A stretch of 64,000 nucleotides of DNA from Axinella damicornis (Eukaryota; Porifera; Demospongiae; Axinellida; Axinellidae): contig OZ007509.1 of the NCBI GenBank assembly GCA_963931865.1, positions 14,220,048 through 14,284,047 on the forward strand. Direction: 5' to 3'. Shown piece by piece: positions 23,281-34,770 of the stretch. The position numbers were made by a program, and so were the translations under genes. Below the pieces are notes generated by a model that did not search any database, was not told the DNA's origin, and saw nothing but the letters and a program-made list of their open reading frames with translations. Positions within the stretch are counted from its first letter, which is position 1; each line of letters starts with the position of its first letter.

Positions 23281-23919
23281 AGTGATCCTAACTTTGTATT
23301 GCTTTGCTGGTTATTATTGTGGCATTAATTTTAATATCTGTAGCTTTATTATGCGCACCACTGGAAAAAAATACTAGTTTCAGTGAACTCCCACTGCAAA
23401 CTATGTTGCATTAAATGAACTAGCAGACGGATGCATTCCTAACTGGTAAGTATACCATGAAGAGAATGGACAAACAGGTTTACCATCCACCCATCCAAAG
23501 AGTCACCCCTTTAAATTCCATTAAAGAACAAACCTTTCCTTAAAAGCAAAGTCCGACACTTAGCTGAAGTACTTGTGCATGGTCCTCCCCTGGTTAGTTC
23601 ACCTGCTTGGCAATGATGCATGTCCTTGAGAATCAGGCATGCCAACTCTCCCCACCCATTCAGCATGATTTTCTGAGCCTCCTTTCATTCTCAAAAAGAA
23701 GGTTGATTATCGTACGTATACCTGTAGGACACGCTGGCGGGGAAGCTATGATTTTGTCATACTCAGGAATGCATCCATGTGTGAATCCACCTGAAAATTT
23801 TTCAAAGCAAAAAATCCAATCCATGCTTAGTGCACAATATTTTAATCACTGTTTGTCCACAGTTCCATAGTTATGTAACACTATTATCATCTATCAGTTA
23901 TAATGCCACAAGTCAGACT

Positions 23920-24607
23920 TTAAACATTCACACCCACAATCCATGTTTCTTGATCCGAAGAGGAAAGCCCACATGGGCCATATACCTGGCGCTCTGTGTA
24001 AAAGCTATATATGTAGCAGCTTGCTCCACTTGGAGTGCCTCCCTTTAGCACGCCATTCTCAATGATGAGGTATGTTCCAGGACTGCTTACACTCGCGAAC
24101 CGGACAATATTAAGAGCAGGATGTTGAATAGAGAACCTTGTCGCGTCTGCATTTTGGAACTTGAAACAGCAAATGATATGTAATGCTGGAAAAATACTTC
24201 TATAGATGCAGTTTGCATAAATAATTATTATACCTAGCCTATGGCAAGGCTTGAAGTTCCCCAGGGGAGAAGTTTCATGGCCAATACATACATTACACAG
24301 ATGGGCTTTACAGAAGCAAGCACCCAATTTTAAAGTGGTTAGAGCTACTGTACACAACTTTTCACTCATGCCTTTAAATCTAAACCCCGAGCTACACAAC
24401 GCATGATATCTTTGTCAAGTACATCTTACCACTAATATCTGCTTGGGCAGTCACCACTCCATCAGATGCTACAGAGACAAACCTTCCAGACTGATGACTC
24501 AGCAGTAGTACATCAGGTGGTGCAGGTAGTGTAGCGCTAGACTGGTAGGCCAGAGCGAAGGCCACCATAAGTCCAACGAAAGCAAGTTGCTTGCAACTGA
24601 ATGCCAT
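23920..24607 (-). CDS. FGF-like secreted beta-trefoil protein, internally deleted copy
   Basis: Exon 1 (24430-24607) encodes a signal peptide and the first trefoil hairpin (SGRFVSVASDGVV). Exon 2 (23920-24146) follows a GT-AG intron. The frame is open through the TAA, giving 134 residues. Compared with 26132-26872 and 58298-59028, exon 2 lacks a net 60 nt. That loss removes the acidic EEF, the VVPNYHAY core and the start of the third hairpin, and the flank is rewritten to SCYIYSFYTERQVYG. A TATA box (TATATAAG, complement at 24719-24726) lies about 115 bp upstream of the ATG. The deletion hits the part most like FGF, so the fold is probably broken, although the frame survives. It is the distal member of a tandem pair present only in this arm. 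Confidence 0.7.
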
Positions 24608-24718
24608 TGCTCCACCTCGTTTGTTGAAATGCGTTGTGCCCTGCAGAGTCTGATGGGCTTGCTGTTTTTGTTCGTCACTTTAGCTCCTGCTTGATGCTGC
24701 TATACAGAAATAGGATCT

Positions 24719-24726
24719 CTTATATA
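24719..24726 (-). promoter_or_regulatory. TATA box of the FGF-like deleted copy
   Basis: CTTATATA on the + strand reads TATATAAG on the - strand, in the same context as the boxes at 26984 and 58179. Confidence 0.6.
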
Positions 24727-24935
24727 CTGGTGAGAATAGCAAGACATGCAAAACTTCCTTATCATGTCTCTGCAATAGCATCAGGGATAAGCTTTGAGAG
24801 CCCACTTGGATGTCTTAAAAGGCTATATTGCCTACTTCTGATCAGGTTATGCGTAGCATCCATTGGCCTCCTAAAAGCTATTTGTTAAGCTTCTAATTAG
24901 GTTGTGATATGTTGCATGACACATCATTGTGGCCT

Positions 24936-25114
24936 TTAAAAGCTTCCTTTGTGTTGGTGTGTCTTGTTATATGTAACCAGGGTTTCATCCATTGAGAGGG
25001 GAAGCCTCCCCCAAACCCTTCCCTCAAACAGATGCGGATTGAACTGATTAATAAAGTGAATACACATGCATGGATGGAGAGCAAGCACATAGGGTGAAAC
25101 TCTCAGAACCAGAG

Positions 25115-25151
<37 letters not shown>

Positions 25152-25454
25152 CAACTTAGGAATAGGTTTTTCACAGGGTTGGCAGGTGATCCCATAAACA
25201 GTATGCAGGTCTTTGCTGACAGTAAACAAAGCTTCGATAGTCAACACGGCTACATGCTTATTGGTGATGACCTGAACAAAGGAGTTCAAGGAAGGTACAT
25301 CTACCTGGGTTTCACCAGAGATTGATATCTCCCTCCAATTTGTCGTGTTGATGTCATTCAGAGTTAAGAGTGCAACGGCTACCCATCTGATTCCAGCTGG
25401 GTCCGCATTGATGATTGAAGACAGAAAGTCAAAAGTCCAACACTGGCCTATTAG
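24936..25454 (-). CDS. hypothetical exon, WTFDFLSS...SFVQVITNKHV
   Basis: Open from an acceptor-like CTTCAG (25455-25460, complement) inward. It reads CWTFDFLSSIINADPAGIRW, then LNDINTTNWREISISGETQV and SFVQVITNKHVAVLTIEAL, and is nearly identical to 59696-60250. It then runs into a poly-G/poly-C tract (25114-25148), beyond which the frame is not credible. It lies just beyond the FGF-like stop codon and may be an exon of a neighbouring gene. No family recognised. Confidence 0.4.
25114..25148. repeat. poly-C tract
   Basis: About 35 C. The other arm has only CCC-poor sequence here (60010), so it is variable. Confidence 0.85.
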
Positions 25455-26131
25455 CTGAAGTACGCATGAACAGCATATTCGTGGATTTTAGGCACCAATG
25501 GAGGGTTCTACTGGGCATCATAACAGTAGGTGTAAAGTGGCCGATGATGGCAAAGATGAGGGTGCAGCTTTTCTTGGTTCTGCAAATACGACCACAATCT
25601 GCTTCCATAGAAGCATACTACACTCCACTGATGGCTGCCAACAAGCTAAACCTCCTATGAGCAAAATGTCTTTGTTCTACTGTAGATAGCTAAGTGAATG
25701 ATTATCATAGGAAATCTGCTTGCTGCAATATGATGATCTGCCTGTCAAATGCAAGACACTCAGCACTCCGGCTGATAGTTAGGAATCACCACCTTCACGT
25801 CATGCAAGTACATATCACTCTAAGTCTTTGTTGTACAAGTTATCTCATTTGCTCATGCAGTGTAGCTAACAGTCCAAATGCCAGGAGTCAATTTTGTCAC
25901 GCTCAATCCAAAAGGAATGCACGCATGGATACCTGGCCATCCATGTGTGAATCCACCTATTCAAATTCATTGATAGTGAAAATTTTTATCAGGTTCAAGT
26001 TTCAAAGGAAAAAAATACAATCCATGCTTAGTACACAATATTTTAAAGCACTGTTCGTCCACAGTTCTATAGTTATGTCAAAATAGGTAACACTATTATC
26101 ATCTATCAGTTATAATGCCACAAGTCAGACT

Positions 26132-26872
26132 TTAAACATTCACACCCACGATCCATGTTTCTTGGTCTGAAGAGGAAAGCCCACATGGGCCATATACCTG
26201 GCCGCTCTGTGTAAAAGCTATGTAGCAGCTTGGGTTGTTGTTCGACTGATAGGCATGATAGTTAGGGACTACTATGTCTTGAAACTCTTCATTGCCTCCA
26301 CTTGGAATGCCTCCCTTTAGCACGCCATTCTCAATGATGAGGTATGTTCCAGGACTGCTTACACTCACGAACCGGACAATATTAACAGCAGGATGTTGAA
26401 TAGAGAACCTTGTCGCATCTGCATTTTGGAAAACAGCAAATGATATGTAATGCTAGAAAATACTTTAATAGATGCAGTTTGCATAATAATTCTTATACCT
26501 AGTCTATGGCAAGACTTGAAGTTTCCCAGGGGAGAAGTTTCATGGCCAATACATACATTACACAGATGGGCTTTACAGAAACAAGCACATAATTTTAAAT
26601 TGGGTATATAGCTACTGTACATCAAGTTTTCACTCATGCCTTTAAATCTAAACCCCGAGCTACACAACACACATATTTGTTAAGTACAGCTTACCACTAA
26701 TATCTGCTTGGGCAGTCACCACTCCATCAGATGCTACAGAGACAAACCTCCCAGACTGATGACTCAGCAGTAGTACTTCAGGTATTGCAGGTAGTGTAGC
26801 GCTAGCCTGGTAGGCCAGAGCGAAGGCCACCATAAGTCCAACGAAAGCAAGTTGCTTGCAACTGAATGCCAT
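26132..26872 (-). CDS. FGF-like secreted beta-trefoil protein, full copy (left arm)
   Basis: Exon 1 is 26695-26872 and exon 2 is 26132-26418, joined through a 276-bp GT-AG intron. The protein has 154 residues. A signal peptide (MAFSCKQLAFVGLMVAFALA, cleavage after about ASA) is followed by three hairpin-like repeats of one pattern: SGRFVSVASDG, GTYLIIENGVLKG and CYIAFTQSGQVYG. Threefold repetition is the mark of a beta-trefoil. The stretch EEFQDIVVPNYHAYQS just before the third repeat matches the conserved FGF core (E-F-x-N-Y-x-Y-S, then YVALxxxGxxxxG). It is likely a secreted ligand-like protein, but receptor binding is unproved. IL-1-like or other trefoils are the alternative. Adjacent and in tandem with 23920-24607. 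Confidence 0.78.
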
Positions 26873-26983
26873 TGCTCCACCTCGTTTGTTGAAATGCGTT
26901 GTGCCTCGCAGAGTCTGATGGGCTTGCTGTTTTTGTTCCTCACTTTGGCTCCTGCTTGATGCTGCTGTACAGAAATGGGATCT

Positions 26984-26991
26984 CTTATATA
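26984..26991 (-). promoter_or_regulatory. TATA box of the FGF-like full copy
   Basis: TATATAAG on the - strand, about 115 bp before the ATG. Position and flanks are conserved with the right arm. Confidence 0.65.
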
Positions 26992-27039
26992 CTAGTGAGA
27001 ACAGCGAGACATGCAACAACTTCCTTATCATGTCTCGGC

Positions 27040-27860
27040 AGTAGCGTCAGGGCAAAGTTGCTTACCGCAGTTGCAACTCAATTACCAATAAGCTATTGAG
27101 AGCCCACTTGAATGTCCCCTTAAAAGGTTATATAACCTACTTCTGATCAGGTTATGCGTGGCATCCATTGGCCTCCTAAAAGCTATTTGTTAAACTTCTG
27201 ATTAGGTTTAATTGTGATATGACACATCATTGTGACCTTCCTTTGTGGTATTAATTTGGTGTGTCTTGCTACATATAACCAGGGTTTCATCCATTGAGAG
27301 GGGAAGCCTCCCCCAAACCCTTGGATCTCTTATAATTATACTCATATAACCAAGGTTTCATCCATTGAGAGGGGAAGCCTCCCCCAAACCCTTCCCCCAA
27401 ACAGATGCAGATTGAACCGGTTTGGATCTCTCATAATTATACTAGTGAGAATAGTGAGACATGCAACAACTTCCTTATCATGTCTCGGCAGTAGCGTCAG
27501 GGCAAAGTTGCTTACCGCAGTTGCAACTCAATTACCAATAAGCTATTGAGAGCCCACTTGAATGTCCCCTTAAAAGGTTATATAACCTACTTCTGATCAG
27601 GTTGTGCGTGGCATCCATTGGCCTCCTAAAAGCTATTTGTTAAACTTCTGATTAGGTTGTGATATGACACATCATTGTGACCTTCCTTTGTGGTATTAAT
27701 TTGGTGTGTCTTGCTAATTATAACCAGGGTTTCATCCATTGAGAGGGGAAGCCTCCCCCAATTACCCTTCCCCAAACAGATGCAGATTGAACCGATTAGT
27801 GAATGCACATGGATGGAGAGCAATCACATAGGGTCAAACTCTCAGAACCAGAGCCCCCCC
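27040..27860. repeat. locally triplicated flank of the FGF-like gene
   Basis: The block GGTTTCATCCATTGAGAGGGG...CCCCCAAACCCTT occurs at about 27284, 27355 and 27727 (also 24980, and inverted at 57615, 57857, 60115 and 60357). The longer segment 27030-27230 recurs at 27455-27665. It marks the edges of the tandem duplications. No gene. Confidence 0.75.
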
Positions 27861-28258
27861 AAACTTAGGAATACTCATATTGAGGAGCAGCTGAAATTTG
27901 AAGAAATTGCATGCATACGTAGGATCATACAAGTTATTATTATTGTGTTTTTGTGTGCAATTCATAATACCTGATTTGGGCTAACCCGCAAATTGTTTCA
28001 GGAGCTGCAGAAAACTTACGAACATCTAACCCACAAATGTGTTTCAGGAGCTGTAGAAAACCTAAGAATTTCACATTTTGGGCTGTATATTCATACGGTA
28101 TGCATACTTTATATGTATTGCATTTTTGTGTGCTTCATATGATTTCCAGCATTTGATTACACCACTCTGGTTCTCGGCCCTTCTGGTATTACAGTACATA
28201 GTAATCACAACACGGAACAGAAACAAGTCCCACTGCTAAACATGCTCACTCCAAGCAC

Positions 28259-28511
28259 TGAGCTTCCCCCCTCCCCCCCCCCCCTCCCCCCTTCCCCCCT
28301 TCCTCCCCCGCCCTCCCTCCCCCCTCCCCCCTTCCTCCCTCCCCCCCCCTCCCCCCTTCCCCCCCTCCCCCCTTCCTCCCTCCCCCCCCCCCTCCCCCCT
28401 TCCCCCCCTCCCCCCCCTCCCTTCCCCCCCCCTCCCCCCTCCCTCCCCCCTTCCCCCCCTCCCCCCCCCTCCCCCCTTCCCCCCCCTCCCCCCTTCCCCC
28501 CCCCCCCCCCC
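28259..28511. repeat. 250-bp C-rich polypyrimidine tract
   Basis: Runs of C broken by TT and single T, ending in poly-A. The matching tract in the other arm, 56920-56998, is only about 80 bp, so it expanded strongly in one arm. Frames inside (poly-Pro or poly-Gly) are artefacts. Confidence 0.9.
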
Positions 28512-28739
28512 AAAAAAAAAAAATCCTGGTTGAAACCCTGATAGCACAATTAATTTGAATGGCCCTGGTCCTGAATTGCAGCAGAGGTAACCATGCTGGG
28601 GTGGAACAACCCAAGCAATCACATAACGTATTCGCATCTGCCGAGCCCTGATTAGAATGCCATTAACAATACCGCATGCATGACGAATGCAGGGATCTTC
28701 CAATCTTATAGGCTACATAAAATTAATGTTTTTACTTCC

Positions 28740-29990
28740 TCATTTGTGAGTGCAGAAGTTTACATGCAAGTTGTAGTGGTTAAAATTCTTTTCATCCCCT
28801 AATAGCAGCACATACACAGTGACATGAATCAATCTTGGTGCCTGACCCAGGTAAATTGCGGGAAGAGGCTCACAAAACGTCAGTGAGTACAGACCCATTT
28901 GCAGGAAGGGAAAGGTCTCTACAAGAGCACATGATGACATCATCCACACGATGGCAACATTGTCTTGCGCACATCAAGCTGTGTCACTATAATATTAATT
29001 GTACCCAGCTGTCAACAGAAATGTACATGGGACTTCACAATGGGCATGGGGAGGATGTTGAATCAAGACAAACAGTTACACCTAGTTCTCTACATCCTAA
29101 TTTTGGTTTTCATGCTAATAATTATTATTGTGTCTATTATTATGTGACAACTATTATACAGGTACATGTTTGCTGCTTGGCTTCCCAGCTGCTATGATAA
29201 TGCCATAAATTATGCTGGAATGCCAAGATAATATACTGGTGACCACCTACTTCTACTTGTACTATGTAGACACACGGTGCATGCCTACCAACTAACTGGA
29301 TAGTGGCAAAGTGGATCTAAGGCAATGGATGCCCATGCGCCTCCCTTCCAGTGATAAAGAGGGACTACCGAGAACCCCTGGCAGTTTCTTTGATCGCATG
29401 CAGCATTTAGCACACATACTAGCCTCGTTTCCAGGCCTCTTGGGAACGAGGCTACACACATACTAACATGTGATCAGATCATCACTGTCATGGCACCATG
29501 TACTGCTGCTGGTTAAGACTGCTCTTGAAGAACCATGGCAGAAGATCACTAAATGCGCTGGCAATGTTATTGTACCTCAGAGTATTGAAGCAGATGAGGT
29601 GGAAAAGGAATATGTGTAGCACCACCCATGTAGACTGATGTTGGCAATCGCTACACTCAGAGAACTGAGTGCTGGTAGTCTTGTTCCGAACCCTGCATAA
29701 AATACAGGGGTCCAACATTTTAGAGCTCTGTACTGCCTATGTAACAGCTTTGTTGTTAGTCCCCATTGTAAACAACTATGTTGACAGCATCAACCGCAAA
29801 TACCATGTTACCATGGCAATGTCTCCTCCCACCGTAAACATGGAACACACATGGGACGTCTTTAATGAATTGAGGAAAGTAAAGAAATGCTCATAGTAAC
29901 TATAGTGTATCTTCATAAAGCAATCAATCCTATTCTGAGGGAATGCACGTACCACTGACTACAACACGTAGGCAGGTAAGGACAGTAACT
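28740..29990. repeat. tandem unit, left copy 1
   Basis: One of two left-arm copies of a roughly 1.4-kb unit. It contains GGAAGGGAAAGG...ACATGATGACATCATC, GTGACCACCTACTTCTACTTG, a TAGCCTCG hairpin (29420-29454) and GAACCATGGCAGAAGATCAC. It is shorter than copy 2 through internal deletions. Frames are not kept between copies. Confidence 0.85.
29420..29454. repeat. short hairpin in tandem unit copy 1
   Basis: TAGCCTCGTTTCCAGGCC...GGGAACGAGGCTA, 35 bp. Confidence 0.75.
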
Positions 29991-31640
29991 AGCGAACACT
30001 TACAACTCTTATATAGCCCATCTTTGGGTCGACATTGATAGATCCCATGCATTCCCTCTGGATCTACAGTGAGGTTGCTAATACACATGCGGACGAAGAA
30101 ACAGTGCTAGCAAAGGCCGTTTTACATCCACAAATGGCTGCAAACTTCATGCACACACTTCAATTCAGCCAGTCGAAATTCAATGAATAATACTAGAGGA
30201 AAGTACACATAAATGTCAGTGAGTATTGATTTTGGTACTTGCAGGAAGGGAAAGGACACTCACTAACAGTCTCTACAAGAGCTATGACGACATCATCCAC
30301 AATATGGCAATACTGTCCTGCGCACATCAAGCTGTGTCACTACATACCGGTACAACATTTATTGTACTCAGCTATCAACAGAAATGTACATGGGACTTCA
30401 CAATGTGGGGAGGATATTGAATCAAGACAAACAGTTTACACCTATATCCTAATTTCGGTGTTCATGCTAATTATTGTTGGGTCTACTACTGTGCATGCTC
30501 AGAAGCATGACGGACATGTGACAACTATTATTATACAGATACACGTTTGAGTGCTTGGCTTCCCTGCTGCTATTGCCATATCCTGGAATGCCAAGATGAC
30601 ATACTGGTGACCACCTACTTGTACTATGCAGACACACGGTGCATGCCTACCAACCAACTGGATGGTCGCAAGGTGGACCTAAGGCAATGGATGCTCATGC
30701 ACCTCCCTTCCAGTATTAAAGAGGGACTACCAAGAACCCTTTGATCGCATACAGCACTTAGCACACATACTAGCCTCGTTCCCAGGCTGCGTGGGAACGA
30801 GGCTACATACATACTAACATGTGATCAGATAACCACTGTCATGGCACATGTACCGCTGCTGGTTAAGACCGCTCTTGAAGAACCATGGCAGAAGATCACT
30901 AAACGGGTTGGCAATGTTATTGTACCTCAGAGTATTGAAGCAGATGAGGAGGAAAAGGAGTAGCTATGTGTAGACTGATTTTGGCAAAGCAGTATACGTG
31001 TCTGCAGTTGGTGCCTGGCAGCCGTCTCTCAATATCACAACTAATCAAGCCTAGGCGGCAATCGCTACACTCAGAGAACCGGGTGCTGGTAGTCTTGTTC
31101 CCAACCCTGCATAAAATACTGGGAACCAACGCTTTAGAGCTCTGCCCTATATGTAACAGCTTTTTTGTTGCTAATGTCACCACTGTAAACAACTATGTTG
31201 ATAGCATCTGCTGCAAATACCATGTTACCATGGCAACGTCTCCTCCTACCGTAAACATGGAACACACATGGGATGTCCTTAACAACATTAAATGAAAGGC
31301 GGAAAGTAAAGAAACGCTCGATGAGCTTCATAGTAACGACAGCTTATATTTGTAAAGCCCAATCTGAGGGAATGGCGCACATGTACCACTGACAATAGCA
31401 CGGCAATGGCAGCCCAAAATAGGCAGGTAAGGGCGGTAACTAGCGTATACCTATGACTTATATAGCCCACCTCTGGGCCGACATCGATAGGATCCCTTCT
31501 GGATCGACAGTCAGGTTGCTGATTATATAGATGCGCAGACGAAGAATCATGCAGTGCTAGCAAAGGCCATTTTACATCCACAAATGGTGGCAAACTTCAC
31601 GCACACACTTCAATTGTACAGTACAGCCTGTCAAACTCAA
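29991..31640. repeat. tandem unit, left copy 2
   Basis: Second left copy, most like 52200-53690 in the other arm. It carries a conserved TATA-like CTTATATAGCCCACC (complement GGGCTATATAAG) at about 31461 and a hairpin at 30771-30805. A 45-codon frame at 30829-30963 (TALEEPWQKITK, ending EADEEEKE) follows an acceptor-like GATCAG but is open only in this copy. Confidence 0.8.
30771..30805. repeat. short hairpin in tandem unit copy 2
   Basis: TAGCCTCGTTCCCAGGCTGCGTGGGAACGAGGCTA, complete and nearly perfect. Confidence 0.8.
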
Positions 31641-31720
31641 TGAGTAATACTACAGGGAAGTACATTGTGGGGCAAGCCTGACCAAGTGCATGTGCAGAAC
31701 ATGGATCCTGTGGCTGCATG

Positions 31721-31793
31721 TAGCCTCTTCCCAGGCTCCTCCCCGGCTTTTTGTGATTGCAACAAAAAGCTGAGGAGCCTGGGAACGAGGCTA
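31721..31793. repeat. longer hairpin of the TAGCCTCG family
   Basis: 73-bp inverted repeat, including CTCCCCGGCTTTTTGTGATTG / CAACAAAAAGCTGAGGAG. Its partner in the other arm is 52059-52131. Confidence 0.8.
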
Positions 31794-31939
31794 GTTAGGC
31801 TAGCATGCAGACACAGATCACTTGCATTTGTGTGTATCATTTTGGCATGATGAAAGAACACACAAAATTAGAGCAGAAAGGGATTAACGGCATGCCATAA
31901 TTATGACAGAGGAATCAATACATTAAGATTTTAATCGTA

Positions 31940-32350
31940 TGTTTGTGTGTCTGTCTGTGTGTAACGGAAGTGGGATGTTCATGGGGCAGGACTAGACTAG
32001 TGATGCGCGACCTTCGTACTTCAATTTACTGAACCTCGAACTCTGCGAAGAATGTTTGGGAATCTACAGCTGGTGGGGAGCAGCAGCTGAAGCGGACGAA
32101 ATCGGGGAGCAGCAGTTGAAACGGACGCAATCGAGAGCAGCAGCTGAAGCAGACGCAAGCGGCGAGCAGCAGCTGAAGCGGATGCAAATGGGAAGCAGTT
32201 GAAGCGCATCGATGCAATCGCATGGGGAGCAGCAGCAGAAGCAGACGCAATCAGGGAGCAGCAGCTCTTCACAGAGAGCTGTCTGGCACCGGATTACTCA
32301 CGTAGATGAACAAGGGGGGAAGTAGCTGAGCGAGCGAAGCTACTTGCATA
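31940..32350. repeat. minisatellite element, left-arm copy
   Basis: Uninterrupted version of the element at 7436-8850: TAACGGAAGTGGGATGTTC, units of GCAGCAGCTGAAGCGGACG-type (about 32075-32275), then CACCGGATTACTCACGTAG and AAGTAGCTGAGCGAGCGAAG. Confidence 0.8.
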
Positions 32351-32860
32351 AAGAATTGTTACATCACACTCGTCTATTTGGGCCTCATTCAGGCTTGCCC
32401 CATCAAATACCATTGGCAGGAAGTTCAAGCGCTAAAATTACATAATCACTGTGGATACAACTTCCTTTTGTCTGTTTACACATGAACAATTAGTTAGGGT
32501 GTGGCTTGTGCACTACACACAGATAGAGCCTTGAGACCGCCCTGAGTGGCACAGTGCTGTATGAAATCTCGAATGCAGTTACCCATTCACTTACCAGTTC
32601 ATTCTTATTTTAATGCACAGGCGTGCACAGCAATAGAAGGTTGGGGGGGAGAACATTGGCGGCGAAGTACGGAGGCGTGCAGCGGCCGCAAAACAGCCAC
32701 AGGGTGTTGATCAGTATTCGCGCGAAGCGTGGAAAATTTTTCACCCAAGAACGATTTTCGGTTATCAGGAAGACCTCCACATACTTAGACTGACTGACTA
32801 CACAATAAACTGCTGCTGGAGGTAAGTCATGACTTACAGTTGATAGCTAGATCAAAGAAC
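32351..32860. other. intergenic, shared by both arms
   Basis: Matches 51000-51520 inverted. Contains GGTTATCAGGAAGACCTCC, similar to 1995 and 5208 (GTTATCAGGATGGGCTC). No gene. Confidence 0.45.
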
Positions 32861-32865
32861 TGCCT

Positions 32866-32990
32866 CAATATAGGAAGTGTATGTTCATGTAGTCTACGCA
32901 CGTTTTTTTTTCTAGGGCGGTGTTGGGGGGGCGCACGCCCCCCTCTGCCCCCCCTTGGTACCGCCACTGTTTTAACATATCCCTATCACT
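32866..32990. repeat. GGGCGG dispersed repeat
   Basis: TATGTTCATGTAGTCTACGC...TTTTTTTTCTAGGGCGGTGTTGGGGGGGCG...GGTACCGCCAC. Related copies lie at 36280-36420, 48888-48960 and 50890-50985. Confidence 0.75.
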
Positions 32991-33459
32991 GGACCGACCA
33001 TGCTGATAATTTTTCTTTCTGTTCAAATTCACTACACAGATCCAAGTACAGAACACACAACATGACAGCTACATGTACACACAAACAAAGGAACAACTGA
33101 TTCAGAGCAGCTTGAACATAGTTAGCTATACAGAACAGCATAAAGAATGCAGCTATCAGTTTGCATGGTGCTTGGTTTATAACCCTTCCTAGAATGTAGG
33201 AATGCAACTGTGTATGGGACATGTCTATTACTGGACTACTGAACTCATCCCAACTGCCTCTCACAACCCTGATGTCCATACGTTACGTTGCCGTGGTGCT
33301 CGTGTACGCACATGGCTGGTGGACTGTATATCCTTGTCAAGGTGGGATGGGTAGCCCCTTTCATGTGTATTGGTGGATAATGCTGAAACCGCTGGAATTA
33401 TGCTCCCTAGCCTCGCTCGTTATAAGACACAGCTCACTTTGGCATTTCATCATGAGAGC

Positions 33460-33610
33460 CTTCATTGACAGTTCATTAACTGGTGGGTGTTGTTAGAGTC
33501 ATGTACGTATCTGGTTAGGATGGCTGAAATGACCTCCGGGAACAGTTTCAATTTCAAGTCCAACACGCCTGAAATTGGGATACATTTAAAGGCTCTAGAG
33601 GCTGAAAATG
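33460..33610. mobile_element. diverged relic of the TTAA element family
   Basis: TTAACTGGTGGGTGTTGTTAGAGTCATG...GGATGGCTGAAATGACCTCCGGG...GGCTCTAGAGGCTGAAAATGA follows the order of the 3' half of the element at 40901-41404. Old and truncated. Also present in the right arm at about 50255-50395. Confidence 0.55.
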
Positions 33611-33712
33611 ATCTCTGGAAATGCAGCATTGCCTGAGCAACTGGTTGGACTTAGCAATGCTAACCCATTTAGCCTTCAATACTGGAGTCCAGCCGGCGTC
33701 CATCTTAGTCAA

Positions 33713-34086
33713 GCTGCTAGCCCCTCTCCGCCCGGCCGGTCAAGCAGGCACACGGCGAAGCCGCGCGCGGAGGGCGGAGAGGGTCTAGCAAACATTGCAC
33801 TAGATTGCGTTTCAACTGACCAATCAGATTTTACTGAAACGATTCGTTCCAATTTATTCATGACTCTCATGGTTGTAAACTGAGCCATTCGTGTGCCTAC
33901 ACTCCAGTCCAATCTGGATGCCTCCAAGGGTACAGAACTCGTCCTCAACTCTAGCTGGCACTTCACCGGTTCACAGGTACATGGAGAAACGTGATCTACT
34001 GCAATGTTTGCTAGACCCTCTCCGCCCTTCGTGCATGGCTTCACCATGCGGCCCCTTGACCGGCCGGGCGGAGAGGGGCTAGCAGC
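33713..34086. mobile_element. MITE with GCTGCTAGCCCCTCTCCGCC inverted ends
   Basis: About 90-bp inverted terminal arms (33713-33805 against 33997-34086) rich in CCGGCCGGTCAAG and GGGCGGAGAGGGTCTAGCAAAC. Core about 190 bp. The other-arm copy is 49741-50135. Non-coding. Confidence 0.8.
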
Positions 34087-34109
34087 TAAACTGAGCCCAT
34101 CTGTAATTC

Positions 34110-34770
34110 ACATTACCAGAGGTGACATCACATGTTCAAAGTCTGATGACAAGTTTTGAAGTCAATGGGTTAAGAAGTATTCATCACAGTCATGTAATTA
34201 CAGACCAGACCTGCCTAGTTTTATGTGGCTTTAACAATGCACCTGTTGCCATTTTCAATGCAGCAGTTGCAGCCTGTTTTGAGCGTTTACCTTTAGTACC
34301 CTGGAGAGTTAGTAGATTCCTCTACTGCATCCTGCAGGAGTGGGGGAGCACCTGTTGCTCATGTGGGACGGGGGACCACGGCACGTGGGCAGTACGAAAG
34401 ATCGGAGTTCTGCATGGAGATGAGGAACCACGAGATAATTAGTTGAGTACAGTTGTACAAGCATGATCACAAATCACTCACTCCCTCCCCTTACAAATAA
34501 CTTGCACTTTGAACACCTCCTCACACATACTAGGGATCGACAACGGAAGCACTTTAGCTTTGGTCAAGCAAAATCTAGTGGAGCTGCTGCGAGAAATGCA
34601 GAGAAACTGTGACAGTGTATACTGGTGTGTAAAGTACACCCCTGTAGAGAGGTATGGGGTATATATCCCCCCCCCCCCCCCCAGTACCTCTCAGATCACA
34701 CCTAGCAATAGCAAAACATTGGTTCAGCAGTTGCTGGGTCAGCCGGACCTCTTCCGCCACCTTGCATATG
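34110..34770. other. shared non-coding or unassigned stretch
   Basis: Matches 49045-49720 inverted. A frame at 34509-34814 (NLVELLREMQRN) is shared by both arms but ends in a variable poly-C/poly-G tract (34666-34682 against 49125-49159). No family recognised, so no gene is called. Confidence 0.35.

Noticed and set aside
28205..28703. Long Gly-rich, Pro-rich and Glu/Gly-rich reading frames on both strands
   Set aside because: They are translations of C-rich and G-rich simple tracts. Length and phase differ between the arms. The same holds for 45018-45638, 47639-48032 and 38112-38381.
30829..30963. Putative terminal exon with TALEEPWQKITK and an acidic end
   Set aside because: The frame is open in only one of five tandem units. 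The other four have a one-base difference (CACCATG for CACATG) that gives an early stop, so it is probably chance.
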